A stretch of DNA of 64,000 nt from Lachnospiraceae bacterium (GCA_017460885.1 JAFUAB010000022.1:1-64000), one strand, 5' to 3'; counted from the stretch's first letter, positions 26,549 to 40,610 are shown. A program made the numbers and translations. The notes: generated by a model from the sequence alone, not told the origin.

Positions 26549-26602
26549 CAAAGGCGTTCATCAGAGACGGAGACAGTCTCCGTTTCTGGTGGACGCCTTT
26601 TT
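26549..26602 (+). promoter_or_regulatory. gltB leader attenuator hairpin with CAAAGGCG
   Basis: CAAAGGCG starts at 26549, about 7 nt after the expected transcription start. The stem is 22 bp (26552-26573 with 26577-26598, three G-T pairs, loop CAG) and a T-run follows (26598-26602). The gene starts at 26618. A terminator this close to a promoter and before the gene can only act as an attenuator. Confidence 0.75.
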
Positions 26603-26617
26603 GCGTGAGGTGATAGT

Positions 26618-29600
26618 GTGAAAGATAAGAACAAACTGATTAATTATGACCGTGATCATGATGCCTGCGGCATAGGTGCCGTGGTAAACATCGACGGGCA
26701 CGCGGATCACTCGGTGCTTGATGATGCGCTGCACATAGTCGAGAAGCTGGAGCACCGTGCCGGCAAGGACGCAACGGGACAGGTTGGAGACGGAGTCGGT
26801 ATCCTGGTTCAGATTTCCCACAGATTTTTTAAGCGGGCGGCATCCGAATGCGGCATAGAACTGGGAGATGCCAGGGACTACGGGATAGGCATGATATTTC
26901 TTCCTACGGATGATCTCAAGAGAACCTTTATCTGTCGTATGCTGGAGGTCATTTCGGGTAAGGAGGGAGTAAGATTCCTCGGTTGGAGACGGGTTCCGGT
27001 ATGTCCTGATGTGCTCGGACAGCCGGCGGTCGATTCCATGCCCTGCATCATGCAGTGTTTTTTTGAGAGACCTGCAAATATCTCCCGTGGAATAGAATTT
27101 GACCGCAGGCTGTATGTGATCAGACGTGAATTCGAGCAAAGCGCCGAAGATACTTATTTCTGTTCCCTTTCATCCAGAACCATTGTCTATAAGGGAATGT
27201 TTCTGGTGGGCCAGCTGCGCAGATTCTATCCTGACCTGCAGAGTGAGGAGTATGAATCTGCGATAGCATTGGTCCATTCGAGGTTTTCCACCAATACCAA
27301 TCCAAGCTGGGACAGAGCTCACCCCTACAGATTCCTGGCTCATAACGGTGAGATCAATACTATCAGGGGCAATTCGGACAGAATGCTGGCCAGGGAGGAG
27401 ACCATGACCAGTCCTGTTCTTTCCGAGGATATGGGTAAGATATATCCCGTGATCTCGGCCAGTGGTTCGGATTCCGCGATGCTGGACAATACGCTGGAAT
27501 TTATGTACATGAACGGTATGGACCTGCCTCTTGCGATCATGACGCTGGTTCCCGAACCGTGGAAATACAACAGGTTCATGAGTGAGAACAAGAAGGATTT
27601 TTATCATTACTATGCTACAATGATGGAACCCTGGGACGGTCCGGCAGCACTGTTATTTACGGACGGAGATGTGTTCGGAGCAACACTGGACCGTAACGGT
27701 CTGCGCCCTTCCAGATACTATATTACCGATGACAACAGACTGATACTGTCTTCGGAGGTGGGAGTTCTGCCCGTACCGGCTGAGCGTATCGTCAAAAAGT
27801 CGCGTCTGCAGCCGGGACGTATCCTGCTGGTTGATACCGTGGAGAAAAGGATCATCTCTGATGACGAATGCAAGGAGTATTATGCCGGCCGGCGTCCCTA
27901 CGGCGAGTGGATCGATTCGCATCTCATACATCTGTCCGATCTGCATATCCCGAATCATAAGGTTCCGTCGGAGGATCAGAGCGACAGGGACAGACTGTAC
28001 AAGGTTTTCGGTTATACATACGAAGAAGTAAAGAACGATATCCTGTATATGGCCAGAGAGGGTGTGGAGCGAACCGTATCAATGGGACATGACGTGCCGC
28101 TGGCGGTTTTGAGCGAGCATCATCAGCTGTTGTTCTGGTATTTCAAACAGCAGTTTGCCCAGGTTACCAATCCTCCCATCGACTCGCTGCGTGAAAAGAT
28201 AGTCACGGACACCACCGTATACATCGGATCGGATGGAGATCTTCTGAACGAAAAGAGTGAAAACTGTACGGTTCTTGAGGTCAATAACCCCATACTGACC
28301 GGAGTCGATCTGATGAAGATACGTACTCTGAACCAGAAGGGCTTTAAGAGTGAGACGGTCTCACTGCTTTACTATAAGCATACCTCGCTTGAGAGAGCGG
28401 TTGAGCAGCTGTATGTTTCCGTTGACCGGGCTGTCTCCGGAGGAGCCAACATAATCATCCTCTCTGACCGCGGAGTGGATGAAAATCATGTGCCGATACC
28501 TTCACTGCTTGCAGTATCCGCCGTTGAACAGCATCTGGTGCGCACCCGCAAACGAACAGCGGTTTCACTGATCCTTGAGAGCGGCGAGGTCAGGGATGTG
28601 CATCAGGCAGCATGCGTTCTCGGATTCGGAGCCAGAGCCGTAAACCCGTATCTGGCACACGAGTGCATAGGAGAACTGATAGATATCGGTCTTTTGGATA
28701 AGGATTATCATACGGCGGTTGATGACTATGATGAGGCCCTGCTTAAGGGTGTTGTCAAGATCGCAGCCAAGATGGGAATATCGACGATACAGTCATACCA
28801 GTCCGCAAGGATATTTGAGGCCATTGGTTTAAGCAGAGAAGTGATCGACAGATTCTTCGAGGGAACATTAAGCCGTGTCGGAGGAATAGGCATCAGACAG
28901 ATCGAGGAAGGGATAGCCTTCAGACATGATCACGCCTTCGATCCTCTGGGACTTCCGGTGGATGCGTCGCTAGACAGTATTGGTTTCCACAACTTAAGAA
29001 GCGGTGAGGACAAGGAGGATCATCTGTATAATCCCACGGCTATAATCCTTTTGCAGCAGGCTGTCAGAAGCGGTGATTACGAAAGGTTTAAAGAGTATAC
29101 GGCATTGGTGGATGACAGGGCTCATCCCCATACTCTCCGGGGACTTTTGGAATTTGTTCCCGCCGGAGAGCCTGTAGAGCTCGATGAGGTAGAACCTGCA
29201 TCCGAAATAGTGAAGAGATTCCAGGTTGGAGCCATGTCTTACGGATCCCTTTCACAGGAAGCCCACGAGACCATAGCCATAGCCATGAACAGACTGGGAG
29301 GAAGATCCAATACCGGAGAAGGTGGTGAATCTCCGGACAGGTTCGGTACCGAGAGAAACAGCGCCGTCAAGCAGGTGGCTTCGGGCAGATTTGGAGTGAC
29401 AGGCAGATACCTGCTCAGCGCGCAGGAGATACAGATCAAGATGGCGCAGGGCGCAAAGCCCGGAGAAGGCGGTAATCTGCCCGGCAAAAAGGTATATCCA
29501 TGGGTGGCAAAGACCAGACATTCCACGCCGGGAGTACAACTTATCTCACCGCCGCCTCATCACGATATATATTCGATAGAAGATCTGGCACAGCTGATAT

Positions 29601-31144
29601 ATGATCTCAAAAATGCAAACAGGAAAGCGCGTATCTCCGTCAAACTGGTATCCGAAGCCGGTGTAGGCACTATCGCGTCAGGAGTCGCAAAAGCCGGTGC
29701 GCAGGTGGTCCTGATATCCGGCTATGACGGCGGTACGGGCGCTGCTCCGGGCAGTAGTATCCACTCCGCGGGACTCCCCTGGGAGCTTGGAGTAGCAGAG
29801 ACCCATCAGGCACTTATTCAAAACGGTCTGCGTACCCGGGTGCGTATAGAAACGGACGGCAAGCTCATGAGCGGAAGGGATGTGGCTATCGCGGCACTCC
29901 TCGGAGCGGAGGAATACGGGTTCGCGACGGCACCGCTTGTATCGCTCGGATGCATGATGATGAGGGTATGCTCCAAGGACACCTGCCCGGTGGGAATAGC
30001 AACCCAGAATAAGACTCTTCGCAGCAGATTTAAGGGAAGACCGGAGCACGTTATGAATTTCATGATGTTCATAGCCGAGGAGCTTCGCGAGATCATGGCT
30101 TCACTGGGATTCAGGACCGTGGATGAGATGATAGGACGCACTGACTGCCTTAGGAAAAGAGATGCGCAGATACATTCCCGTGCCGCATCGGTAGATCTTG
30201 ATCTTATACTGAATTCCGGTATTGGCGTGGAGTCGGGCCGTCAGCGGTTTGATCCGGCGGACACCTACGATTTTCATCTTGAAAGGACACTTGATGAATC
30301 TGTTCTTCTGCCGTGGTTTGAAAAAAACAAAAATACGTCCTGCTCAGTGACGATTGATGTAAAGGTGGATTCCACAGACAGAACCTTCGGTACCATACTT
30401 GGATCGGTTATCGCCGAGGATGGTCGGGATTTCCCCGAGGATTGCTTCACGGTCAACTGTGAGGGCGGAGGCGGACAGTCCTTCGGTGCCTTTATCCCGG
30501 GAGGGCTGACCCTCAGACTTAAAGGAGATGCCAATGACGGCTTTGGAAAAGGCTTATCCGGCGGTAAACTCATAGTGGTTCCTCCCGATGGCAGCCGGTT
30601 TAAGGCCTCCGACAACGTGATAGTGGGAAATGTGGCGCTGTACGGCGCAACCTCGGGGAAGGCCTATATATGCGGCATGGCCGGCGAGCGGTTCTGTGTC
30701 AGAAACTCCGGTGCATGTGCGGTAGCAGAGGGCTGCGGTGACCACGGACTTGAGTATATGACAGGCGGACGGGCGGTGATACTCGGCACCACAGGCAAAA
30801 ATTTTGCAGCGGGCATGAGCGGCGGTATCGCTTATGTACTGGATAAGGAACATACTCTCTACCGCAAGATCAACAAGGACATGGTTGAACTGATCGATGT
30901 CACCGAGAAATATGATATCGAGGAGCTTAGAAGCATATTGACGGATTATCACAGGGAAACGGGATCGGTAAAGGCCGGAGCGATACTTGACAGCTTTGAT
31001 GATTACATCTGTGATTTCAAAAAGGTCGTTCCGACGGATTATCAGAAGATAATCTCGGCGATCGCCAGATATGAGGAACAGGGAATATCACTCGAGGCCG
31101 CGGAGCTTGAAGCGTTTAAGGAAGTAACGGGCAGTAATATCTGA
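26618..31144 (+). CDS. gltB: Glutamate synthase large subunit
   Basis: A 1508-residue enzyme that makes two glutamates from glutamine and 2-oxoglutarate. The type II glutaminase domain begins at Cys17 (DACGIGAVV) after a short propeptide. The FMN-binding synthase domain (about 790-1190) carries the 3Fe-4S ligands as C-x5-C-x4-C (CMMMRVCSKDTCPVG). The C-terminal GXGXG beta-helix domain spans about 1250-1450. The start is GTG, with AGGTGAT upstream. Followed at 34 bp by the small subunit. Regulation: promoter with operator-like dyads plus leader attenuator. Confidence 0.95.
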   Translation: MKDKNKLINYDRDHDACGIGAVVNIDGHADHSVLDDALHIVEKLEHRAGKDATGQVGDGVGILVQISHRFFKRAASECGIELGDARDYGIGMIFLPTDDLKRTFICRMLEVISGKEGVRFLGWRRVPVCPDVLGQPAVDSMPCIMQCFFERPANISRGIEFDRRLYVIRREFEQSAEDTYFCSLSSRTIVYKGMFLVGQLRRFYPDLQSEEYESAIALVHSRFSTNTNPSWDRAHPYRFLAHNGEINTIRGNSDRMLAREETMTSPVLSEDMGKIYPVISASGSDSAMLDNTLEFMYMNGMDLPLAIMTLVPEPWKYNRFMSENKKDFYHYYATMMEPWDGPAALLFTDGDVFGATLDRNGLRPSRYYITDDNRLILSSEVGVLPVPAERIVKKSRLQPGRILLVDTVEKRIISDDECKEYYAGRRPYGEWIDSHLIHLSDLHIPNHKVPSEDQSDRDRLYKVFGYTYEEVKNDILYMAREGVERTVSMGHDVPLAVLSEHHQLLFWYFKQQFAQVTNPPIDSLREKIVTDTTVYIGSDGDLLNEKSENCTVLEVNNPILTGVDLMKIRTLNQKGFKSETVSLLYYKHTSLERAVEQLYVSVDRAVSGGANIIILSDRGVDENHVPIPSLLAVSAVEQHLVRTRKRTAVSLILESGEVRDVHQAACVLGFGARAVNPYLAHECIGELIDIGLLDKDYHTAVDDYDEALLKGVVKIAAKMGISTIQSYQSARIFEAIGLSREVIDRFFEGTLSRVGGIGIRQIEEGIAFRHDHAFDPLGLPVDASLDSIGFHNLRSGEDKEDHLYNPTAIILLQQAVRSGDYERFKEYTALVDDRAHPHTLRGLLEFVPAGEPVELDEVEPASEIVKRFQVGAMSYGSLSQEAHETIAIAMNRLGGRSNTGEGGESPDRFGTERNSAVKQVASGRFGVTGRYLLSAQEIQIKMAQGAKPGEGGNLPGKKVYPWVAKTRHSTPGVQLISPPPHHDIYSIEDLAQLIYDLKNANRKARISVKLVSEAGVGTIASGVAKAGAQVVLISGYDGGTGAAPGSSIHSAGLPWELGVAETHQALIQNGLRTRVRIETDGKLMSGRDVAIAALLGAEEYGFATAPLVSLGCMMMRVCSKDTCPVGIATQNKTLRSRFKGRPEHVMNFMMFIAEELREIMASLGFRTVDEMIGRTDCLRKRDAQIHSRAASVDLDLILNSGIGVESGRQRFDPADTYDFHLERTLDESVLLPWFEKNKNTSCSVTIDVKVDSTDRTFGTILGSVIAEDGRDFPEDCFTVNCEGGGGQSFGAFIPGGLTLRLKGDANDGFGKGLSGGKLIVVPPDGSRFKASDNVIVGNVALYGATSGKAYICGMAGERFCVRNSGACAVAEGCGDHGLEYMTGGRAVILGTTGKNFAAGMSGGIAYVLDKEHTLYRKINKDMVELIDVTEKYDIEELRSILTDYHRETGSVKAGAILDSFDDYICDFKKVVPTDYQKIISAIARYEEQGISLEAAELEAFKEVTGSNI

Positions 31145-31178
31145 TACCGGCAATCTGACCGGTGATAAGAGGTGAAAA

Positions 31179-34329
<3,151 letters not shown>

Positions 34330-34404
34330 TGAATGCAGATCGATCCGGCTTTGCACTGACAGGCATGAACGGTCCTCTGATGAAGGATATATCCGGAGAA
34401 AGAC

Positions 34405-35520
34405 ATGAATAACAAAAAAAGAAAGATCATAACCGAAGACGGAATCATATATGAAGGATATGCATTCGGTGCGGATGCGGTGACTGTCAGCGAGATGGTT
34501 TTTAACACATCAATGGCCGGATATCAGGAGATAGTTTCCGATCCGTCATATACCGATCAGACGGTTGTGATGTCATACCCTCTGATAGGCAATTACGGCA
34601 TCACCGACGAGGATTATGAGAGCAGGATCCTGGGACTGCGCGGGATGATCGTCAGGGATATAAATGATTCTCCGTCCAACTTCAGATACACCAGGACTCT
34701 GTCAGAGCTGCTGGAGGATTTCGGCGTTCCTGGAGTTTACGGCGTGGATACAAGACGGATCGTCAGAAGTATACGGGATCGCGGCTCACATCGTATATTG
34801 ATCACGGATGAGGATATCTCCGCAGCCGAGGGAGTGGATATGATAAGGAATACACCGGTCCCGCATGACCAGGTATCCAGAGTCAGCTGCAAAAAAAGAT
34901 GGTATTCCCGTACCGCCAATCCCAGGCTGAATATTGTTGCGATTGACTGCGGGATCAAATCAAACATAGTGAGAATGCTTAATAAATCGGGCTGTAATGT
35001 TACTGTTGTGCCATATGACACATCGCCGGAGGAGATCAGGCTCATGAATCCCGACGGACTGTTTGTTTCAAACGGTCCGGGGGATCCCGAGGACGTACCG
35101 GTTGTGATCGACACATTGAGGCAGTTAAAGGGTGTTATGCCGATATTCGGGATCTGTCTTGGACATCAGCTCATAGCACTCGCATACGGTGCACGAACCT
35201 ATAAACTGGGATTCGGACATCGCGGGGGCAATCACCCGGTAAAGGAGCTGTCTACCGGGCGTATAGAGATGACCAGCCAGAACCACAGCTATGCCGTAGA
35301 CGAAGGATCTCTTCAAGATACTCCGCTTAAGGTTACCCATATCAATCTGCTTGATAACACAATAGAGGGAATGGAGTGCAGAGAGGACCGGGTGTTTTCC
35401 GTGCAGTATCATCCGGAGAGCTGTCCGGGGCCGCAGGATTCGGCGTATCTGTTTGAGAGATTTACGGAAATGTGCCGACAGAACCGTCCCGCTGACACAC
35501 CGCTGACGCAGAAGGGTTGA
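34405..35520 (+). CDS. carA: Carbamoyl-phosphate synthase small subunit
   Basis: A 371-residue glutaminase subunit that hands ammonia to CarB. The N-terminal CPSase_sm domain spans 1-135. The class I glutaminase follows with GICLGHQLIALAYGA (nucleophile Cys) and the catalytic HPE near residue 345. Length is normal. CarB follows after 3 bp, so the two are translated together. A 75-bp gap separates it from pyrG; a dyad (GATCGATGCAT and its partner) spans the pyrG stop but has no T-run. Confidence 0.94.
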   Translation: MNNKKRKIITEDGIIYEGYAFGADAVTVSEMVFNTSMAGYQEIVSDPSYTDQTVVMSYPLIGNYGITDEDYESRILGLRGMIVRDINDSPSNFRYTRTLSELLEDFGVPGVYGVDTRRIVRSIRDRGSHRILITDEDISAAEGVDMIRNTPVPHDQVSRVSCKKRWYSRTANPRLNIVAIDCGIKSNIVRMLNKSGCNVTVVPYDTSPEEIRLMNPDGLFVSNGPGDPEDVPVVIDTLRQLKGVMPIFGICLGHQLIALAYGARTYKLGFGHRGGNHPVKELSTGRIEMTSQNHSYAVDEGSLQDTPLKVTHINLLDNTIEGMECREDRVFSVQYHPESCPGPQDSAYLFERFTEMCRQNRPADTPLTQKG

Positions 35521-35523
35521 AAT

Positions 35524-38500
35524 ATGCCAAAGAGAGAAGACATAAAAAAGATACTGGTCATAGGTTCTGGGCCGATCGTGATCGGACAGGCCGCCGAGTT
35601 TGATTATGCCGGCACACAGGCCTGTCTGGCACTGAAGGAGGAGGGTTATGAGGTTATACTGGCCAACTCGAATCCCGCGACGATCATGACAGATACCTCA
35701 GTGGCGGATAAGGTATATATGGAACCACTGACGCTTGAATATGCCGCCAGGATCTGCCGTTATGAGAGACCTGATGCGATCGTACCGGGGATAGGAGGAC
35801 AGACGGGGCTCAATCTGGCGATGCAGCTTGCGGACAAGGGCGTGCTGCGTGAGTGCGAGATAGAGCTCCTGGGAACCGATGCCGACAGCATCAGGACAGC
35901 TGAGGACAGAGAGCTGTTTAAGGAGCTGTGCGAAAGGATCGGCGAGCCCGTGGTTCCATCGATGATCACCTACAGTATCGATGAGGCATTGCAGGCCGCC
36001 TGCGAGATCGGATACCCGGTGATACTCAGACCCGCCTTTACGCTGGGCGGTACAGGCGGAGGCTTTGCATACAATGATGAAGAGCTGAGGGAGATGATGA
36101 AGAATGCCCTTGCTCTTTCTCCTGTCCATCAGGTACTCATAGAGAAGAGCATAAAGGGCTATAAGGAGATCGAGTATGAGGTCATCAGGGACGCCAATGA
36201 CTGCGCTATAACCGTCTGCAACATGGAAAACCTGGATCCGGTTGGGATACATACCGGAGATTCGATAGTAGTCGCGCCTTCACAGACGCTAACTAACAGG
36301 GAATACCAGATGCTGCGTGACAGTGCGCTGAAGATCATACGTGCCCTCGGTGTACGCGGAGGCTGCAACGTCCAGTTTGCCCTGGATCCCCAGTCCTTCA
36401 GATACTATGTGATAGAAGTCAATCCCAGGGTATCCAGATCATCCGCTCTTGCATCCAAGGCTACGGGTTATCCCATAGCCAGGGTCAGCGCCAAGATCGC
36501 GGTAGGAATGGATCTGGACGAGATCCGTCTGGCCAATACTCCGGCGTGTTTTGAACCCGCACTGGATTATGTCGTGACCAAGATGCCGAGATTTCCCTTT
36601 GATAAATTTACACTTGCTTCAAATACACTGTCCACTCAGATGAAGGCAACCGGAGAGGTTATGGCTGTCGGCAGAACCTTTGAAGAGAGCCTGCTCAAGG
36701 CAATACGCAGTCTGGAGGACGGAAAGAACCACATACACCTGGAGAAATTTGATTCCGCAAATATGTCCAGGGACGAGCTGATGGATTACATCAAAGAGGG
36801 AACCGATGACCGTATCTATGCTATAGCGCAGCTTATGTGGATAGGAGCGGATCCGGGGCTGATATGCCATGAGACCGGCATAGACATGTTCTTTCTGGAT
36901 AAGATCAGATCGATCGTGGAATTTGAAAAAAGGATCGAGGGAGCCGGGCTTACGCCTGAGCTTCTGATCAGCGCCAAAAGGGTAGGATTCTCGGATTCGT
37001 ATATCGCGGAGCTGCTGGGTATCCCGGAGATCGAGGTATTCGAGAAACGTCGTGAATGGAATATCAGGCCGGTATATAAGATGATCGATACCTGCGCCAG
37101 CGAGTTTGAGAGCTACGTACCGTATTTTTATTCCACCTATGAAGATGAAAACGAGTCGGAGGTGACAGAACGTGAGAAGGTGATAGTGCTCGGCTCCGGA
37201 CCTATCCGCATAGGTCAGGGAGTGGAGTTTGACTATTCCACCGTCCATGCGGTCAGAAGGATACGTGAGCTGGGATATGAAGCCATAGTGATAAATAATA
37301 ATCCCGAAACAGTATCAACCGATTATTCCACTGCGGATAAGCTTTACTTTGAGCCCCTGACCGCTGAGGATATCATGAATATCATCGATCTGGAGAAGCC
37401 GATGGGGGTTATAGCAACCCTGGGCGGCCAGACTGCGGTGAATCTGGCGCAGCCTCTTGCTGAAAGAGGCGTACGCATCATCGGAACCGATTGTGAAGCG
37501 ATCACCAGAGCCGAGGACCGCGATGACTTTGAAGGAGTTATAAGTGAGCTTGGCATACCGCATCCCAGGGGTGTGGCCGTAACGGATATAGAGGAAGGGA
37601 TCAAAGCGGCCGCCGATATAGGCTATCCGGTGCTGGTCCGTCCGAGCTTCGTGCTGGGCGGGCGCGCCATGGAGATAGTGGCCAATGAGGAAATGCTTAA
37701 GCACTATCTGAAAAATGCTGTTGAGGTGGATGCTGACAGGCCCGTACTTGTAGATAAGTATATTGTTGGCAAGGAGGTAGAGGTGGATGCAATATGTGAC
37801 GGGCAGGATGTGTTCTTGCCGGGCATTATGGAGCTTGTTGAAAGAACAGGCGTGCATTCCGGAGATTCAACGAGCGTATATCCGCCTTTTTCCATATCGG
37901 AGCATGTTAAGGGTCTGATAACGGACTATACCCGCAGGCTCGGTCTCGGAATCGGTATAAAGGGACTGTTCAATATACAGTTCATTGTGGACGGTGATAT
38001 GGTTTACATAATAGAAGTAAATCCGAGGGCATCCAGAAGCGTTCCGTTTCTGTCCAAATCCACGGGGCTTCCGCTCGTAGGCATCGCCACCGGGGTTATG
38101 CTGGGTATAAGCCTGCGTGATCAGGGGATCGGGGAGATGTCACCGCCCGAAAAGAAATACTGGTTCGTCAAGGCTCCGGCATTTTCATTTGCCAAATTGA
38201 ACGGCATGGATGCATATCTGTCTCCGGAAATGAAGTCTACCGGTGAGGCCATAGGCTATGACAGCAGGCTGAACAGAGCCTTCTACAAGGCATTGCAGGC
38301 TACCGGGATCAAGATGAAGGACTACGGTACGGTAATAGTCACTCTTGCGGATGAGGACAAGGAAGAGGCACTTCCGCTGGTCAGAAGGTTCTATGAAATG
38401 GGCTTTAATATAGAGGCCACGGTCGGTACCGCCGATTATCTTAAGAGCCATGGCATACGCACGCGCATGAGAGGAAAGCTTTCGGAGGGAAGCGAAGAAA

Positions 38501-38709
38501 TACTTGATTCTATCAGGGCAGGGTATGTAAGCTATATAATAAATACCAGAGCCATTCTGTCGGGTGTACATTACGAGGACGGAGTAGCGATCCGGCAGTG
38601 TGCCGTAATGAACGGAGTCACGATGTTTACATCCCTGGATACGGTCCGTATACTGTTGGATGTACTTGAGGAAATGGCACCGTCGATCGCGGCGATCAAT
38701 ACAGTGTAA
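35524..38709 (+). CDS. carB: Carbamoyl-phosphate synthase large subunit
   Basis: A 1061-residue synthetase producing carbamoyl phosphate for pyrimidines and arginine. Two homologous ATP-grasp halves are visible: both contain the [11 protein letters not shown]-type opening (residues about 10 and 557) and the EVNPRxSRS motif (about 299 and 838). An oligomerisation region separates them and a C-terminal MGS-like allosteric domain (about 935-1061) ends the protein. Starts 3 bp after carA. Confidence 0.95.
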   Translation: MPKREDIKKILVIGSGPIVIGQAAEFDYAGTQACLALKEEGYEVILANSNPATIMTDTSVADKVYMEPLTLEYAARICRYERPDAIVPGIGGQTGLNLAMQLADKGVLRECEIELLGTDADSIRTAEDRELFKELCERIGEPVVPSMITYSIDEALQAACEIGYPVILRPAFTLGGTGGGFAYNDEELREMMKNALALSPVHQVLIEKSIKGYKEIEYEVIRDANDCAITVCNMENLDPVGIHTGDSIVVAPSQTLTNREYQMLRDSALKIIRALGVRGGCNVQFALDPQSFRYYVIEVNPRVSRSSALASKATGYPIARVSAKIAVGMDLDEIRLANTPACFEPALDYVVTKMPRFPFDKFTLASNTLSTQMKATGEVMAVGRTFEESLLKAIRSLEDGKNHIHLEKFDSANMSRDELMDYIKEGTDDRIYAIAQLMWIGADPGLICHETGIDMFFLDKIRSIVEFEKRIEGAGLTPELLISAKRVGFSDSYIAELLGIPEIEVFEKRREWNIRPVYKMIDTCASEFESYVPYFYSTYEDENESEVTEREKVIVLGSGPIRIGQGVEFDYSTVHAVRRIRELGYEAIVINNNPETVSTDYSTADKLYFEPLTAEDIMNIIDLEKPMGVIATLGGQTAVNLAQPLAERGVRIIGTDCEAITRAEDRDDFEGVISELGIPHPRGVAVTDIEEGIKAAADIGYPVLVRPSFVLGGRAMEIVANEEMLKHYLKNAVEVDADRPVLVDKYIVGKEVEVDAICDGQDVFLPGIMELVERTGVHSGDSTSVYPPFSISEHVKGLITDYTRRLGLGIGIKGLFNIQFIVDGDMVYIIEVNPRASRSVPFLSKSTGLPLVGIATGVMLGISLRDQGIGEMSPPEKKYWFVKAPAFSFAKLNGMDAYLSPEMKSTGEAIGYDSRLNRAFYKALQATGIKMKDYGTVIVTLADEDKEEALPLVRRFYEMGFNIEATVGTADYLKSHGIRTRMRGKLSEGSEEILDSIRAGYVSYIINTRAILSGVHYEDGVAIRQCAVMNGVTMFTSLDTVRILLDVLEEMAPSIAAINTV

Positions 38710-38737
38710 TTTAGTTTACATAATATAGGAGAAGAAT

Positions 38738-39910
38738 ATGAATTACTCACTTGAAGAGATCATGCAGTATATCGAAGAGGAGGATGCCAAGTTTATCCGT
38801 CTGGCGTTCAGGGATGTGTTCGGTGTACAGAAGAATGTTTCCGTAATGCCGGATGAGCTTGCAAAGGCCTTTGAAGAGGGTATTGCGATCAACGCTTCCG
38901 CCATAGCGGGTTTTGAGTCCTCCGGCTATGCAAATCTGTATCTGCGTCCGGATGCATCCACTCTTACTGTACTTCCCTGGCGCCCGGACCGCGGTCGCGT
39001 ACTCAGGATGATCTGTGACGTATATACTCCGTCGGGAGAGCTTTTTGAATGCGATACCAGAGCTCTGCTAAAAAAAGCGGTAGGCGAGGCGGAAGCGGCA
39101 GGGATATCATTTATGATAGGCTCGGAGTCGGAGTTCTATCTTTTCAAAAAGGATGAGGACGGCAATCCGACCGATATCCCGTATGACGAGGCCGGATATC
39201 TGGATATCGCTCCTCTGGACAGGGGGGAGAACATAAGGCGTGAGATCGTTCTTACCATAGAGGAGATGGGTTTGAAACCGGAGAGGTCCCACCATGAAAG
39301 AGGCCCGGGACAGAATGAGATAGACTTCCATTACGGAGAGCCGCTGACGGCGGCAGACCATGCAATAACCTACAAAATGGCCGTCGATACCATTGCCGAC
39401 AGAAACGGGCTTAAAGCCGATTTTTCACCGATGCCTCTGGATGGTAAACCCGGCAACGGATATCATATCAATATCTACGCTGCGGACCGTGACGGAAGAG
39501 ATGTTTGCAGATACGCGGCAGCAGGCATCATAAACAGGATCCGTGATATAACCCTTTTCCTGAATCCTTCGGATGATTCATATTCGAGGTTCGGTATGAG
39601 TACGGCGCCCAATCGGATCAGCTGGTCATCGGATCTGGATTCGGAGCTGATATCCGTGACTGCATACCGTAATATGATCCGAACCGAGCTCAGATCCCCC
39701 GATGCAATGAGCAATCCTTATCTTGCATATGCCCTGATCATTTTTGCGGGCCTTGAGGGTATCCGTTCGCAGATGGAGCTTCCGATCGAAAAGGATCCCG
39801 ATGGAGCATTACTTCCGCAGAGCAGGGCGGAGAGCCGTATGGTCGCGGGGGAAAGCAGTTTTGTCGCCGATTGTATCCCTGCCGGGATAATCAAAGCCTA
39901 TTTACGGTGA
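38738..39910 (+). CDS. Short, diverged glutamine synthetase I-like protein
   Basis: A 390-residue protein homologous to GS I, which usually has about 440-470 residues; the C-terminal part is shortened. Kept features: GSESEFYLF (metal-binding Glu), HHERGPGQNEIDF, GNGYHINI and RTELRSPD. Changed features: the FDGSS signature near residue 51 reads INASA, and the conserved NRS-type loop is replaced (APNRISW). It may be a low-activity enzyme, a ligase for another amine, or a glutamine-sensing partner of the ANTAR protein, which follows at 10 bp. GGAGAAG precedes the ATG. Family clear, activity uncertain. Confidence 0.75.
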   Translation: MNYSLEEIMQYIEEEDAKFIRLAFRDVFGVQKNVSVMPDELAKAFEEGIAINASAIAGFESSGYANLYLRPDASTLTVLPWRPDRGRVLRMICDVYTPSGELFECDTRALLKKAVGEAEAAGISFMIGSESEFYLFKKDEDGNPTDIPYDEAGYLDIAPLDRGENIRREIVLTIEEMGLKPERSHHERGPGQNEIDFHYGEPLTAADHAITYKMAVDTIADRNGLKADFSPMPLDGKPGNGYHINIYAADRDGRDVCRYAAAGIINRIRDITLFLNPSDDSYSRFGMSTAPNRISWSSDLDSELISVTAYRNMIRTELRSPDAMSNPYLAYALIIFAGLEGIRSQMELPIEKDPDGALLPQSRAESRMVAGESSFVADCIPAGIIKAYLR

Positions 39911-39920
39911 ACGGATCAAG

Positions 39921-40520
39921 ATGACTCGAAGCACAGACCGCCAACTTAATATACTGGTCGTATCATCCTCAGGCAAATTCAATGAATTCATCACTAAGGT
40001 TCTGATGAACAAAAGATATGCTGTTCCGGATATTACGGAGAGTGCGTCCAAAGCGCGCCGTCGGATGAATGAGAGGGATTATGACTGTGTCATTGTCAAC
40101 ACGCCGCTTATCGATGAATACGGGGTGGATTTTTGTATGGACATCGGCGCTGCATATAACGTAGGGATACTTATGCTGACTACAGCGGAAACCTACACGG
40201 GTGTCGCAGATAAGAATGCCGATCTGGGGGTAATGACCTTAGCCCGCCCTTTTACCAACCGTTCAGTTGATCAGGCGATACGTCTGATATGTGCCATACG
40301 TGATAAATACCGTCAGGCTGAGGAAAAGGTCAAAACTCTCGAAGAGAAGATGGAGGAGATCCGCCTGACCAACAGGGCGGTGAACAAGGCCAAATGGATC
40401 CTCATAGAACGGGAAGGCATGAGTGAAGATGAGGCTCACAGACATATAGAAAAAACCGCCATGGATTCAGGATTTACCCGCAGAGAGGTTGCCGAGGGAA
40501 TAATCGGAAGAGGTTCGTGA
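39921..40520 (+). CDS. ANTAR-domain response regulator, likely RNA antiterminator
   Basis: A 199-residue protein. The N-terminal 120 residues have the fold pattern of a receiver domain (LNILVVSSSGKFNEF, MLTTAET), but the acidic pocket is not complete, so phosphorylation is doubtful. A coiled-coil linker (about 128-150) leads to a C-terminal ANTAR domain (about 142-195: NRAVNKAKWILIEREGMSED, then AHRHIEKTAMDSG). ANTAR proteins bind nascent RNA hairpins and prevent termination; in Clostridium such a gene (nitR type) follows glnA and controls nitrogen genes. Here it is probably in one operon with the GS-like gene and is the prime candidate to read the CAAAGGCG leaders. Confidence 0.85.
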   Translation: MTRSTDRQLNILVVSSSGKFNEFITKVLMNKRYAVPDITESASKARRRMNERDYDCVIVNTPLIDEYGVDFCMDIGAAYNVGILMLTTAETYTGVADKNADLGVMTLARPFTNRSVDQAIRLICAIRDKYRQAEEKVKTLEEKMEEIRLTNRAVNKAKWILIEREGMSEDEAHRHIEKTAMDSGFTRREVAEGIIGRGS

Positions 40521-40552
40521 GTCTGTATCGGGATACACAAATTCGGAGGAAG

Positions 40553-40590
40553 GCACTTTTCGGCTTTGCCGGAAGGTGCTTTGATTTTTT
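40553..40590 (+). terminator. Intrinsic terminator after the ANTAR gene
   Basis: A 12-bp stem (40553-40564 with 40568-40579, two G-T pairs), TTT loop, then TTTGATTTTTT. It closes the nitrogen cluster. Confidence 0.8.
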
Positions 40591-40610
40591 CGAAAGCTTG
40601 ATTTTTGTTA

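Noticed and set aside
20871-26602. Canonical two-hexaloop ANTAR target in the nitrogen leaders
   Set aside because: The leaders show one hairpin each with loops of 3, 11, 4 and 3 bases, so the known ANTAR recognition pattern could not be claimed.
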